Assembly (NCBI RefSeq): GCF_015278125.1
Contig: NZ_JADILO010000001.1
Location: 186,001 to 250,000, forward strand
Reading direction: 5' to 3'
From: Vibrio fluminensis
GTDB taxonomy: Bacteria > Pseudomonadota > Gammaproteobacteria > Enterobacterales > Vibrionaceae
DNA length: 64,000 nt
A program made the position numbers and the translations under genes. Below, piece after piece: positions 25,362 through 34,771 of the stretch (its first letter is position 1; each line of letters starts with the position of its first letter). The notes below the pieces were generated by a model, which ran no database searches, had not been told where the DNA came from, and saw nothing but the letters and a program-made list of their open reading frames with translations.

Positions 25362-27245
25362 TTATAGTTTAAAGCGGTTTATCTCGCTTTCTAACTCAAA
25401 CGACAGCTCAGACAACTGCGATGCTTGGACAGACGCTTCATTGGCTTCGTCAGCCAAGTCTTGCGATACATCACGAATACCTATGGTGTTGCGTGTGATC
25501 TCTGAAGTTACCGACGCTTGCTCTTCCGCCGCTGAAGCAATTTGTGTCGCCATATCGCTGATCACTTCCACCGCCGCTTGAATCTGCGTAAGACTTACAG
25601 CCGCGGAATCTGAATCCACCACGCTGGTATCGGCTAGCTGGCGGCTATCCCCCATAATGCCAACCGCTTTTGCTGTCGTTGCACGCAGGGTCTCAATCAT
25701 CTGTTGGATCTCTTGCGTCGATGAATGCGTTCGTTGACTCAGCACGCGTACTTCATCCGCTACTACAGCAAAACCGCGACCTTGCTCACCAGCTCGTGCC
25801 GCTTCAATCGCCGCATTCAATGCAAGCAAGTTGGTTTGTTCAGCAATGCCTTGAATGGTCGATAGAATCGTATTGATGCTGTGACCATGCGCTTCAAGCT
25901 CTTGAATCACTTGAGTCGCCACTTCCACTTCACGAGCAAGGTTTTGAATCGATGATTGTGTTTGAACCACTTGCTGACCACCATGACCACACACTTCTAC
26001 CGCTTGTGAAGATTGTTGAGCGGTATTGTCTGCGTTGCCCGCAATCTCTTGCGTCGCTGCGGCCATCTCGTTGATCGCGGTCGCCACCATATTGATTTCA
26101 TCTTGTTGAGTACGAATGCGTGTACTGCGCTCTTCAGCTTGCTGCGCCGTCGTTTTCGCTTGTTCGCTCAGTGACGCAGATACCATACTCAGATTGGTAA
26201 CCATCTTATGCATATTGCCGACAAAGGTATTGAAACTCGTCGCTAAGCGGCCTACCTCATCATTACTATGTGGAACAAGACGTTGAGTTAAATCCGCATC
26301 ACCAGAGGCAATATCTTCCAACGCTTGCGAAACACGCACTAAGTCGCGGAACAAAAAGCTCACTAACCAAGAAACAACCACACCCACCAGCACAGTAATA
26401 ATTGCAGCGGTAATAAGTAGTTCAGCAAGCAATTTGCTGTGCCCTGCTTCTTCAGTCTCGCGATCCATTTCAATCGCAAATAGCCAATCGGTACCAGGAA
26501 CAGGTTCAAAGTAGTAAAGCTTTTCAACACCATTACGCTCAGCGATCTTAATATCACCGGTCTTCGCATAGCTTTCGATTGAATTCATATTTAGATCAGA
26601 AGCCAAAGAAGAAACGGGTTTCAACAGCAAAGATTTATTTGGATGAGCTAAAAAAGTACCGGTTTGTTTGTCAATCAGCATTGCATAGGCATTTTTACCT
26701 GCATCAAGGCTAATCACATCGTTGATCAGTTGATCGATCAGTACATCAGCGCCCACCACACCAACAAGTTGACCATTGTGACGAATTGGCTCAGCGATTG
26801 TTACTAGCAGAGAGCCCGTAATTGCATCTTTGTACGCAGGTGTAATCACCTGTTTACCTGCACGCGTAGCATCAGAATACCAAGGTCGAGTACGTGGATC
26901 ATAGTCGGCACGGTTACGCTCTGGATGAGAACGGTACATATCCCCCGATGGTGTACCTAAGAAAATGTCATCGAAACCGCCGGCTATGCGCGCCTGTTGA
27001 AGAAATGGCACTACATCTGACTGGTTTGCGTAACCATTAAAAGCACTGGAGATGCTCTTGCGGATATCGACCCAATCAGAAATCCCGGTAGCGGCAGTGT
27101 TAGCCATGCTTTCCGCTCGCGAATACATACCATTACGTGTTTGTTGGTATAGCTGGTCAGCAGATAACCAAGTGAGGGCACTTGCCATTAGCAATACCGC
27201 TAATAAGCTAGCACCGATGAGTTTTTGTTTTAGTGATAGATTCAT
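25362..27245 (-). CDS. Methyl-accepting chemotaxis protein with double Cache sensor
   Basis: A 627-residue chemoreceptor. The first helix is at about 9-29, a periplasmic dCache domain spans about 35-275, and the second helix is at about 278-298. HAMP follows, then the long signalling coiled coil with the conserved hairpin tip [20 protein letters not shown]. The Cache domain carries YDPRTRPWY followed by [18 protein letters not shown], which matches the YxxxxRxWY...D amino-acid-binding signature of Mlp24-type Vibrio receptors. So it probably senses amino acids at the membrane. It stands alone with a terminator downstream; nearby LysE and lysine genes fit an amino-acid theme but do not prove it. 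Confidence 0.93.
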   Translation of the reverse strand: MNLSLKQKLIGASLLAVLLMASALTWLSADQLYQQTRNGMYSRAESMANTAATGISDWVDIRKSISSAFNGYANQSDVVPFLQQARIAGGFDDIFLGTPSGDMYRSHPERNRADYDPRTRPWYSDATRAGKQVITPAYKDAITGSLLVTIAEPIRHNGQLVGVVGADVLIDQLINDVISLDAGKNAYAMLIDKQTGTFLAHPNKSLLLKPVSSLASDLNMNSIESYAKTGDIKIAERNGVEKLYYFEPVPGTDWLFAIEMDRETEEAGHSKLLAELLITAAIITVLVGVVVSWLVSFLFRDLVRVSQALEDIASGDADLTQRLVPHSNDEVGRLATSFNTFVGNMHKMVTNLSMVSASLSEQAKTTAQQAEERSTRIRTQQDEINMVATAINEMAAATQEIAGNADNTAQQSSQAVEVCGHGGQQVVQTQSSIQNLAREVEVATQVIQELEAHGHSINTILSTIQGIAEQTNLLALNAAIEAARAGEQGRGFAVVADEVRVLSQRTHSSTQEIQQMIETLRATTAKAVGIMGDSRQLADTSVVDSDSAAVSLTQIQAAVEVISDMATQIASAAEEQASVTSEITRNTIGIRDVSQDLADEANEASVQASQLSELSFELESEINRFKL

Positions 27246-27542
27246 CGAAGTTTTTGTAGCAAGACAGAATAGTAAGTGTGCGAATACTAGCTACAAAAAA
27301 TACAGCATGCACGAAAATTCCTACAACTTTAGATAGTTAGATTAATTTACGAACAAAACCACAATAACGAATATGAATAAGATTTAATAAAATAAGACAA
27401 GATTATCACTAAATGAGATTAGCGTTTTATGGTGACTTGGGTATGACAATGGCAATCAGAACCACTAAATAGTGACTGACTGCCATCTGCGTAAGTTGTC
27501 CATCTGGCATAACAAAGCCATGACACCCTCTTTTCGAGGCAG

Positions 27543-28172
27543 TTATGCTTTCGTTGCCGTAGACAACACCGTACCAGCACCAATAAAGACGCCGCCAGTG
27601 ACTCGATTGAAGATTTTCGCTCTACCTTTAGCAAACAACCAGTTGGATGACTTTGCGCCTAGAAAGGCATAGATAGCTAACCAAGAAAATTCCATGACGA
27701 CAAAAGTCGCCGTAAAAATTAGATACTGGCTGACAAGAGATAGTTCCGGGTTAATGAACTGTGGGAACAAAGCGGTAAAAAACAGAATCGCTTTAGGGTT
27801 ACTACTACCAACAATAAAACCGGATACATAATGTTTAAGTGGCGAAACGGTTTCACGCGCTTGACCTTGTTCGAGCTGATATTCTTCTTCTTTTGACATT
27901 AAGGCACGAATACCTAAGTAGATGAGGTACGCTGCACCAACGTATTTGATGACATTAAAAACCAATTCTGATGAAGCGATAATCAAACCAAGACCGGTAA
28001 ATGACAGGGTCAGAATAATCGTTATCGCGCTCAAGCTACCCAATGCCGTAAACACACCAACCTTAAACCCTTGTGTGACTCCTTTGGTCATACACAATAG
28101 TGAGCTCGGACCTGGGGATGCGGTCAGGATTAAAATGGCGAGAAAATAAAGCGCCCACGTTTCTAAACTCAT
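27543..28172 (-). CDS. LysE/RhtB family amino-acid exporter
   Basis: A 209-residue inner-membrane transporter with six predicted helices. The family signature LILTASPGPSSLLCMTKGVTQG is at the N-terminus and SGFIVGSSNPKAILFFTALF in the middle (the NPKA block conserved in RhtB proteins). Members export amino acids such as threonine, homoserine, leucine or lysine. The substrate is not predictable. AAGGAG about 9 bases before the ATG supports the start. The transcription unit is monocistronic. A second paralogue lies at 58549-59178. Confidence 0.9.
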   Translation of the reverse strand: MSLETWALYFLAILILTASPGPSSLLCMTKGVTQGFKVGVFTALGSLSAITIILTLSFTGLGLIIASSELVFNVIKYVGAAYLIYLGIRALMSKEEEYQLEQGQARETVSPLKHYVSGFIVGSSNPKAILFFTALFPQFINPELSLVSQYLIFTATFVVMEFSWLAIYAFLGAKSSNWLFAKGRAKIFNRVTGGVFIGAGTVLSTATKA

Positions 28173-28311
28173 ACTAATTAGCTCCTTGCTAGTTGTTCAG
28201 TTCCTTACCCTGAGAGAACGTAATAATCATTAACTTCCTTGTAACACACTCAAATAACCAGAAATCATCCTATTTGTCTAGTTTCTAACCTGCTTTAATC
28301 AGCACAAACAA

Positions 28312-28338
28312 AAAAACCGAGCACAATGCTCGGTTTTT
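28312..28338. terminator. Bidirectional terminator between tfoX and the LysE gene
   Basis: AAAAACCGAGCA-CAA-TGCTCGGTTTTT. T runs flank both sides. It directly follows the tfoX stop on the minus strand. Confidence 0.9.
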
Positions 28339-28357
28339 CAAAATATCTGGTTTGTTC

Positions 28358-28939
28358 TTACTGACAGCTGTCTAAAAGCTGGCGTTTACGTGGTTCTTGG
28401 ATCAATTTCCAGTGGATACCTTCAATGGCTCCTGCAAATTTCCAAAGTAGTTTCACATCGACATCACTGCCGTATGTCTGCTTAACGCGTGAAAATACTT
28501 GCGCCGCGCCTAACTCGACAAATTCATCGACATCATCAATGCCAGATTTTTTAACCATACGCTCTAATGTAAGCTGCATGTTCGGTAAATCACGTAAACG
28601 TCGATTAGCAGAAGAACGCTTAAACTTACGTTGAGATACTGAATAGTCGATTGACTGTTTAACTAACTCATCTAGTTTATCATCACGCGAATTATAGATA
28701 TCGCTAATATCGTAGTAGTTAACAGTCGCTGTTGTTTGTTTCTTTACATGCTTGTACTTCTCACACCCTAAAGCACAGAGCTCATCATCCAAGTTATCTC
28801 CACCGCGAATGAATACTTTCTCGTTACTCAACAAAGCGAACATAGCGTCATCTTTGAATAAACCGGTTCCCCCAAACATCGAACGCTTTTGGAAGTCACC
28901 ATATTTACTTACGTACTGAATAAACGATTGTTCTGTCAT
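28358..28939 (-). CDS. tfoX: Competence regulator TfoX
   Basis: A 193-residue regulator of natural transformation, induced on chitin in Vibrio. The N-terminal TfoX domain shows FQKRSMFGGTGLFKDDAMFA and GCEKYKHVKKQTTATVNYYD, closer to V. cholerae TfoX than to TfoY. The C-terminal TfoX domain has LRDLPNMQLTLERMVKKSGI and AAQVFSRVKQTY. I take the ATG at 28939, preceded by GAAGGATCTAAGGAT; the longer upstream start (28981) would add a non-conserved 14-residue tail. In V. cholerae its translation depends on the sRNA TfoR. The long leader (28940-29284) may hold the target but I cannot identify it by eye. Confidence 0.88.
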   Translation of the reverse strand: MTEQSFIQYVSKYGDFQKRSMFGGTGLFKDDAMFALLSNEKVFIRGGDNLDDELCALGCEKYKHVKKQTTATVNYYDISDIYNSRDDKLDELVKQSIDYSVSQRKFKRSSANRRLRDLPNMQLTLERMVKKSGIDDVDEFVELGAAQVFSRVKQTYGSDVDVKLLWKFAGAIEGIHWKLIQEPRKRQLLDSCQ

Positions 28940-29314
28940 ATCCTTAGATCCTTCTAATCTTCCCCGATTATTGGCGATCACCAGATAGCAGCATAAAAAA
29001 ATAAAATTTTGGTTCTGCCTTTAGTTATATTCTGAAAATTGGCAGTAATTTAGGGCTTGTTAACCCGATGCAGAGATCATAGTTAACGTAACAAATTAAG
29101 TCAGGTCAAACTTCACATCAATGAGGTCAAAAAGCGCCTTTTATTGGATCAGTATCACATAAATTGAAATCATATACTATCGATGTGTCAAAAGTTTTAC
29201 TTTTTCGAAGGGCGTAAAATTATTGACTGAAATATCACTCAATAGTATTCAAGCATTGCTTGATAGCTCGTAGAAACGTTAAACTTGCCATTCAAAACAC
29301 ATAATAACAATACT
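28940..29314. other. Divergent regulatory region between tfoX and HDOD gene
   Basis: About 375 bases without a gene. It holds both divergent promoters and the tfoX leader. Features visible are TCACATAAATTGAAATC, which resembles a weak CRP half-site (TGTGA on the minus strand at 29155-29159), and AT-rich tracts. No operator is certain. Confidence 0.4.
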
Positions 29315-30235
29315 ATGACTCACTTATCTTTTTATTGGCTACCGGAAAATAGAGCATTAATAGAAAAAGGCATTCAAAGCGAATTTGCTGCCTTTCTCGA
29401 AAGCTCAATTGAATCAGGAAAAATTGCACTCCCGCCGATTCCTGAAGTCGTAACAAAAATCCAACACATGTGTACGCTCGACAACACAACGGTAATGGAT
29501 GTTGCTGATTGCTTAGTTGAAGACCCAGGCTTAACCGCTGCTGTCATTCGTATTGCCAACTCAGTCATTTTTAACCGTCGTAATATTCAATGTACCGAGG
29601 TCGTTACTGCAGTTTCCCGACTCGGCATTGTACGCGTACGTGACATTGTCACCGCTCAAGCAATTGAACAGTTGAAGAATTCAGTCAACCTTTCTAAACA
29701 ATGCAACCAAGTATTACGTCAAAGTGCATACACATCGAAAGAACTAGCCGCCACCATGGTGATGGTGACAAAAGAATTTCGACAGACCCAATCACCCGAT
29801 TATGCCCACCTCATTGCCGACAAGGCACTATTAACCGGTTTACTGGCCGACATTGGCTTATTCTGTCTGGTGCACGAATATTATCTTTACCTAGAGAAAG
29901 GAAACTATCTCGATAGTGAACTGGCACTTCGAATTTTCAATGCCCTTTGCCCAGTCGCGAGTAAGATGGTTTTGGAAAAGTGGGGATTTGACCCAGACTT
30001 TATCGACGTCGCAATGAATCAAGATAACCAGCATCTAGATTTCGAGGTCACCTATTTAGATGTTGCACGTATCGCTAACCACATCCTGATGTTCCGCCGT
30101 AAAGATGAAAACATCGATGAACATGAAGTCGAAGTTGATATTACAGGTGCAGATATTCTGTACAACCTCACCAATTTAAGCGATAGTGAGTTCCATACAA
30201 AAGTACAAGAACTAATCAGAGCTTGCGGTCTATAA
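29315..30235 (+). CDS. HDOD domain protein
   Basis: A 306-residue protein. An HDOD domain covers about 30-225 (LPPIPEVVTKIQHMC, then DCLVEDPGLTAAVIRIANS, VVTAVSRLGIVRVRDIVTAQ). HDOD domains are HD-superfamily relatives lacking the catalytic residues and act as scaffolds in signalling. The ATG at 29315 is chosen over the TTG at 29285. Ribosome site is weak. Its stop is 16 bases before the lysO start, so they are probably one operon. What it signals is unknown. Confidence 0.85.
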   Translation: MTHLSFYWLPENRALIEKGIQSEFAAFLESSIESGKIALPPIPEVVTKIQHMCTLDNTTVMDVADCLVEDPGLTAAVIRIANSVIFNRRNIQCTEVVTAVSRLGIVRVRDIVTAQAIEQLKNSVNLSKQCNQVLRQSAYTSKELAATMVMVTKEFRQTQSPDYAHLIADKALLTGLLADIGLFCLVHEYYLYLEKGNYLDSELALRIFNALCPVASKMVLEKWGFDPDFIDVAMNQDNQHLDFEVTYLDVARIANHILMFRRKDENIDEHEVEVDITGADILYNLTNLSDSEFHTKVQELIRACGL

Positions 30236-30251
30236 CCCTCTAGGAAGTCGT

Positions 30252-31157
30252 ATGTTTTCAGGGATGTTATTCATTTTTGCCCCACTGGTGGTGGGGTACC
30301 TAATTGCTGTCTCCAATCAAAAGTTACTCGAACAAATTAACGCGACTACCGCGCGTTTAGTCTTCGTGATCTTAGCGTTAATGGGATTAAGCCTCGCCTC
30401 ACTTGATAACTTGAGTGAAAACCTTCAGACCATTTTGAGCTATACGGCAACATTTTTTGTCTCCCTTGGCGTATGTAATTTAGCAGTACTGCCGTTAGTG
30501 GATCGCTTCTTGCCACTCGAAACAGACGCAAAACACACCAACCTCCCGCTGTCATCGATGGCGATGGAATCGCTCAAGTTGATTCTCGTCGTCGGTGGTG
30601 GCTTAGTGATAGGCCTAATGTTGCCATTTGACTTATCTTGGGTGGATACAGCCAGTGAATGGATTCTCTTTATTCTACTGTTTTTCATTGGTATTCAATT
30701 ACGCAACAGTGGTTTAACGCTCAAGCAAATCCTAATCAACAAGCAAGGCATGTGTATTGCGACGCTAATTATTGCCAGCTCAATGTTAGGCGGGGCGATT
30801 GCGGCAATGATCCTCGATATCAACATTTATCGTGGTTTTGCCATGGCATCAGGCTTTGGCTGGTACTCACTCGCAGGCATACTGATGGGAGACGCATTTG
30901 GTCCAGTATATGGCGGCGCTTCTTTTATGTTGGAACTGTTACGTGAGCTCGTCGCGCTGGTGCTGATTCCTTTGGTGATAAGGACTCGTCCTTGTACCGC
31001 CATTGGTTATGCTGGCGCAACCGCAATGGACTTTACACTGCCCGTTATCCAAACAACTGGCGGTGTGCGTTGTGTACCTGTTGCTATCGTAAGTGGATTT
31101 ATCTTGAGTCTTCTTGTACCCGTGCTGATGCTGTTCTTTGTCTCACTTGCGGGCTAG
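30252..31157 (+). CDS. lysO: Lysine exporter LysO (YbjE)
   Basis: A 301-residue inner-membrane protein of the LysO (DUF340) family, which exports lysine and toxic lysine analogues. Eight or so helices are visible. Signatures are FGWYSLAGILMGDAFGPVYG and YAGATAMDFTLPVIQTTGG. AGGAAG is 5 bases before the ATG. The stop is followed 66 bases later by a secreted-protein gene on the same strand. With CadB and two LysE-type proteins in the same window, lysine handling is well represented. Confidence 0.9.
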   Translation: MFSGMLFIFAPLVVGYLIAVSNQKLLEQINATTARLVFVILALMGLSLASLDNLSENLQTILSYTATFFVSLGVCNLAVLPLVDRFLPLETDAKHTNLPLSSMAMESLKLILVVGGGLVIGLMLPFDLSWVDTASEWILFILLFFIGIQLRNSGLTLKQILINKQGMCIATLIIASSMLGGAIAAMILDINIYRGFAMASGFGWYSLAGILMGDAFGPVYGGASFMLELLRELVALVLIPLVIRTRPCTAIGYAGATAMDFTLPVIQTTGGVRCVPVAIVSGFILSLLVPVLMLFFVSLAG

Positions 31158-31223
31158 ATCTCGGGAAATAATTTAAAATTCTCTTAAACTACGCCGACAA
31201 TAAATAACAATTAGGAAGTTACC

Positions 31224-31736
31224 ATGAAACGTACGTTGATTGCGCTGCTATTGAGCGCGACTTCTACGGCGGCGTTTGCCGCGGACAATTCATGCCTATC
31301 TGAAAAGTATGATGCCTATATTGAAGCATCGATTCACTGGTATGAAGATTTAGCTCAACTGACTGCTCAGCAATATCCAGAATTAGAAGAAGTGACCAAT
31401 TGGTATCTCGATGGTCGCAAAAATCACTTCATGTTTAATGCTGAAGCGGTGAAGTACTACCTCGACAATGACCCAGCTAAAGTGGCTACCGAGAAAAACG
31501 TTGAAGCGTGGCTACAACTCGATCAAAAAGAGATTAAAACACTAGCTTCACGCAGCGACACTCTAGGTTATATGGCGGCGAAAACCTTTGCTGACCGTCA
31601 ATCTAAACCGCACCCAGACAATTATGAACTGCGCTCAGCCTTTGCTGACCTGCTCAGTCACCCGACTAAAATTGATAGTGCACTGCAACGCTATAACTCC
31701 TCGATAGCTAAAGTCGAATCAATCACTTGCCCTTAG
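31224..31736 (+). CDS. Unknown secreted protein
   Basis: A 170-residue exported protein I do not recognise. The signal peptide is MKRTLIALLLSATSTAAFA before ADN. The mature part is helical and acidic. It has two cysteines, near each end of the mature chain (NSCLSEKY and ITCP), which could form a disulfide in the periplasm. AGGAAG lies about 6 bases before the ATG. It is 66 bases after lysO with no clear terminator between, so co-transcription is possible. Confidence 0.7.
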   Translation: MKRTLIALLLSATSTAAFAADNSCLSEKYDAYIEASIHWYEDLAQLTAQQYPELEEVTNWYLDGRKNHFMFNAEAVKYYLDNDPAKVATEKNVEAWLQLDQKEIKTLASRSDTLGYMAAKTFADRQSKPHPDNYELRSAFADLLSHPTKIDSALQRYNSSIAKVESITCP

Positions 31737-31907
31737 TCCGTGTATGGTTAATTGTCATGAATATGTTCAATTAACCATCACTCGTGCGACATTTTAACCA
31801 ACAGCCGAACTTACAATCTAAGTTTCTTTAATTAACACGGGACATTGTTTTGTTTTTCGTTTAGATTGTTCGGCTGCAACAAACTATGATAAGAGCAATG
31901 TTATTGC

Positions 31908-33557
31908 ATGGTATCGGAACAAAAAACGGCCGACGCTAGTTTCGAAAGCTTACTTCGAATCTTTACCGTCCCTGAAGGCCCAGACTCAACACTTACTCAA
32001 ATCGAAGCTGAATTATCACGCAACTTAAATAAGTTTTTGCGTGAGCATATCGTCGCGGAAGAAAAACCTCTCAAAGAGATCGAGAAAGATTTCTCGTCTC
32101 CAGCTATCCCTGAACAGCCAGAGTTTGTCTCCGACCACACGCAACATTTGCTTGATACCTTGGTTTCGCATTCGGTGCACACTTCGGCACCAAGTTTCAT
32201 CGGGCACATGACTTCTGCCCTACCATACTTCTTGATGCCGCTATCGAAGATCATGATCGCGCTCAACCAGAACTTGGTAAAAATCGAAACTTCAAAAGCA
32301 TTTACGCCTCTTGAACGTCAAGTATTAGGCATGCTACACCGCCTTATTTACGCGCAAGATGACAGTTTCTACAGCCAGTGGATGCACAGTGCAAATCACT
32401 CGCTCGGTGCATTCTGCTCTGGCGGCACCATCGCCAACATTACTGCGCTTTGGGTAGCTCGTAACAATGCATTGCGCCCACAAAACGGTTTCCGAGGCGT
32501 GGAGAAAGAAGGCCTCTTCAAAGCGATGAAACATTATGGCTATGAAGGTATGGCAATTCTTGTTTCTGAACGTGGTCACTATTCGCTGAAAAAAGCCGCC
32601 GACGTTTTAGGCTTAGGCCAAGATGGTTTGGTTGCGGTTAAAACAGACAGCAACAACCGTATCTGCCCTGAGAGCTTGAAACTCAAAATTCAAGAGTTAA
32701 AGGCCAAAAGTATCAAGCCGTTTGCCGTAGTTGGTGTAGCGGGTACGACTGAAACGGGCAACATTGACCCACTCACCGAAATCGCTGCAATCTGCGCACA
32801 AGAGCAATGTCACTTTCACGTGGATGCGGCTTGGGGCGGCGCAACGCTGATGTCGAATAACCATCGTCATCTGCTAAAAGGCGTCGAGCTTGCAGATTCT
32901 GTCACGATTGATGCGCACAAACAGCTTTATATCCCTATGGGTGCAGGCATGGTGCTATTCAAAGATCCAAGCGCGATGAAATCTATCGAGCATCATGCTC
33001 AATACATTCTACGTAAAGGTTCAAAAGATCTAGGTAGCCACACGCTAGAAGGTTCTCGTTCTGGTATGGCAATGCTGGTTTATGCCGCTATGCATATTAT
33101 TAGTCGCCCAGGCTATGAATTGCTCATCGATCAAAGCATCAGCAAAGCCGCTTACTTTGCTAGCCTGATCAAACAACAGAGCGACTTTGAGCTAGTTTCA
33201 GAACCCGAACTTTGCCTACTTACATACCGCTACGTACCAGAAAACGTACGTAAAACATTGTCGGTTGCATCGAATGAGCAACTCGCAGAATTAAATAACC
33301 TGCTTAACGAGCTGACAAAATTTGTCCAGAAACGTCAGCGCGAACATGGCCGCTCGTTTGTTTCACGTACTCGCCTTAATCCTGAGCAAGTCAATGGTCT
33401 CAACACTATCGTTTTCCGTGTGGTTTTAGCCAACCCTCTGACCACTTATGAGATATTAGAAAGCGTTCTGAAAGAGCAACGTGAAATAGCACAAACTGGC
33501 GCTCCAACGCTGCTAGCAAAGATTAATCAAGTTGTAGACGAGATATTAGCAAACTGA
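31908..33557 (+). CDS. panP: PLP-dependent aspartate 1-decarboxylase PanP
   Basis: A 549-residue group II PLP decarboxylase, making beta-alanine from aspartate for coenzyme A synthesis. It substitutes for the pyruvoyl enzyme PanD in Vibrio. The PLP lysine is Lys338 in VTIDAHKQLYIPMGAG, with HVDAAWGGATLMS upstream. PSFIGHMTSALPYF in the N-terminal part is characteristic of the PanP subgroup and distinguishes it from glutamate decarboxylases. The start ATG has weak ribosome-site support. It stands alone, followed by hexR. Confidence 0.88.
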   Translation: MVSEQKTADASFESLLRIFTVPEGPDSTLTQIEAELSRNLNKFLREHIVAEEKPLKEIEKDFSSPAIPEQPEFVSDHTQHLLDTLVSHSVHTSAPSFIGHMTSALPYFLMPLSKIMIALNQNLVKIETSKAFTPLERQVLGMLHRLIYAQDDSFYSQWMHSANHSLGAFCSGGTIANITALWVARNNALRPQNGFRGVEKEGLFKAMKHYGYEGMAILVSERGHYSLKKAADVLGLGQDGLVAVKTDSNNRICPESLKLKIQELKAKSIKPFAVVGVAGTTETGNIDPLTEIAAICAQEQCHFHVDAAWGGATLMSNNHRHLLKGVELADSVTIDAHKQLYIPMGAGMVLFKDPSAMKSIEHHAQYILRKGSKDLGSHTLEGSRSGMAMLVYAAMHIISRPGYELLIDQSISKAAYFASLIKQQSDFELVSEPELCLLTYRYVPENVRKTLSVASNEQLAELNNLLNELTKFVQKRQREHGRSFVSRTRLNPEQVNGLNTIVFRVVLANPLTTYEILESVLKEQREIAQTGAPTLLAKINQVVDEILAN

Positions 33558-33629
33558 AATTTTCTTTCTGTTTTAGTGTAATTTGTTATCAATAGTGGCT
33601 AGATAACCGACATGTGGCGCGAACATGAA

Positions 33630-33660
33630 CAAAATTTTTGTAGTTTTCACAAAATTTTGT
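33630..33660. repeat. AT-rich inverted repeat upstream of hexR
   Basis: CAAAATTTTTGT...ACAAAATTTTG forms an inverted repeat with arms of about 11 bases around AGTTTTC, about 185-215 bases before hexR. It could be an operator or a weak panP terminator. Confidence 0.4.
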
Positions 33661-33843
33661 TTGAGGCTTGTCATATTCTAGCCAATTGGTCTGTATAAAA
33701 ATTACTGTAAAACTTGATGTTCGGTTTATACTGGTTCAACGGCGCTGTCAGGCATTTATTATCTCTTATCAGCTACGCTGATTTGCTTTAATAAATACTA
33801 AAAGCTTGTTGAGCGAGTTGTTCTCTATACCCTTGTGAACACT

Positions 33844-34698
33844 ATGAATACATTAGAAAAAATACAGAAAAATCTAGAGAATTTCAGTAAGTCTGAACGC
33901 AAGGTCGCGGAAGTGATTATGGCGTCGCCTCAGACTGCTATTCACTCTAGCATTGCAACATTAGCTAAAATGGCTGATGTCAGTGAGCCTACCGTTAACC
34001 GTTTTTGTCGCCGCTTAGACACTAAAGGCTTTCCTGATTTTAAATTACACTTGGCACAAAGCCTCGCAAACGGCACACCTTATGTGAACCGCAATGTCGA
34101 AGAGGACGATGGTCCTGATGCTTACAGCCACAAAATTTTCGAATCAACCATGGCATGCTTGGACGTAGCGAAAAACAGCTTAGATCCAATGCAAGTAAAC
34201 CGTGCGGTTGATTTGCTAACTCAAGCCAAACGTATCTCATTTTTTGGTTTGGGTGCATCGTCTGCGGTCGCAAAAGATGCACAAAACAAGTTTATTCGAT
34301 TCAACATTCCAATTACTTGTTTTGAAGATATCGTGATGCAACGTATGAGCTGTATCAACTGTACCGACAACGATGTTATTGTCCTGATTTCTCATACTGG
34401 TCGTACTAAGAGCCAAGTTGAAATCGCGAACCTAGCGCGTGAGAACGGTGCAACAGTTATCGCAATTACAGCCAAGGACTCGCCACTAGATAAAGCAAGT
34501 TCGTTAACGATCTCATTGGATGTACCAGAAGATACTGACGTTTATATGCCAATGGCAAGCCGTGTGGTTCAAATGACAGTAATCGATGTACTAGCGACTG
34601 GCTTTACACTGCGTCGCGGTACAGGTTTCCGTGAAAACCTTCGCCGTGTTAAAGATGCATTGAAAGACTCGCGCTACGATAAGCTTTCACACTTCTAA
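33844..34698 (+). CDS. hexR: Central-carbon regulator HexR (RpiR family)
   Basis: A 284-residue regulator of glucose and gluconeogenic metabolism that responds to 2-keto-3-deoxy-6-phosphogluconate. The N-terminal HTH has TLAKMADVSEPTVNRFCRRL. The SIS sugar-phosphate domain follows (SFFGLGASSAVAKDA, DVIVLISHTGRTKSQVEIA). The ATG at 33844 is taken; an in-frame GTG lies three codons upstream. The terminator at 34723 follows. In E. coli it sits beside zwf; here it is alone. Confidence 0.92.
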   Translation: MNTLEKIQKNLENFSKSERKVAEVIMASPQTAIHSSIATLAKMADVSEPTVNRFCRRLDTKGFPDFKLHLAQSLANGTPYVNRNVEEDDGPDAYSHKIFESTMACLDVAKNSLDPMQVNRAVDLLTQAKRISFFGLGASSAVAKDAQNKFIRFNIPITCFEDIVMQRMSCINCTDNDVIVLISHTGRTKSQVEIANLARENGATVIAITAKDSPLDKASSLTISLDVPEDTDVYMPMASRVVQMTVIDVLATGFTLRRGTGFRENLRRVKDALKDSRYDKLSHF

Positions 34699-34722
34699 AC
34701 TCGATTTAGAACTGCACAATAT

Positions 34723-34749
34723 AAAAAAGAGGCCTTGAGCCTCTTTTTT
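34723..34749. terminator. Bidirectional terminator between hexR and the alcohol dehydrogenase
   Basis: AAAAAAGAGGC-CTTGA-GCCTCTTTTTT serves the converging hexR and dehydrogenase genes. Confidence 0.92.
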
Positions 34750-34771
34750 TGTCAATCGTACATAAGTATCC

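Noticed and set aside
29140..29165. CRP site in front of tfoX
   Set aside because: Only one half (TGTGA on the minus strand) fits; the other half does not match. Not claimed as a site.
33715..33740. HexR autoregulatory box (TGTAAAACTTGATGT)
   Set aside because: It does not show the needed symmetry of the TGTARTWWWAYTACA consensus.
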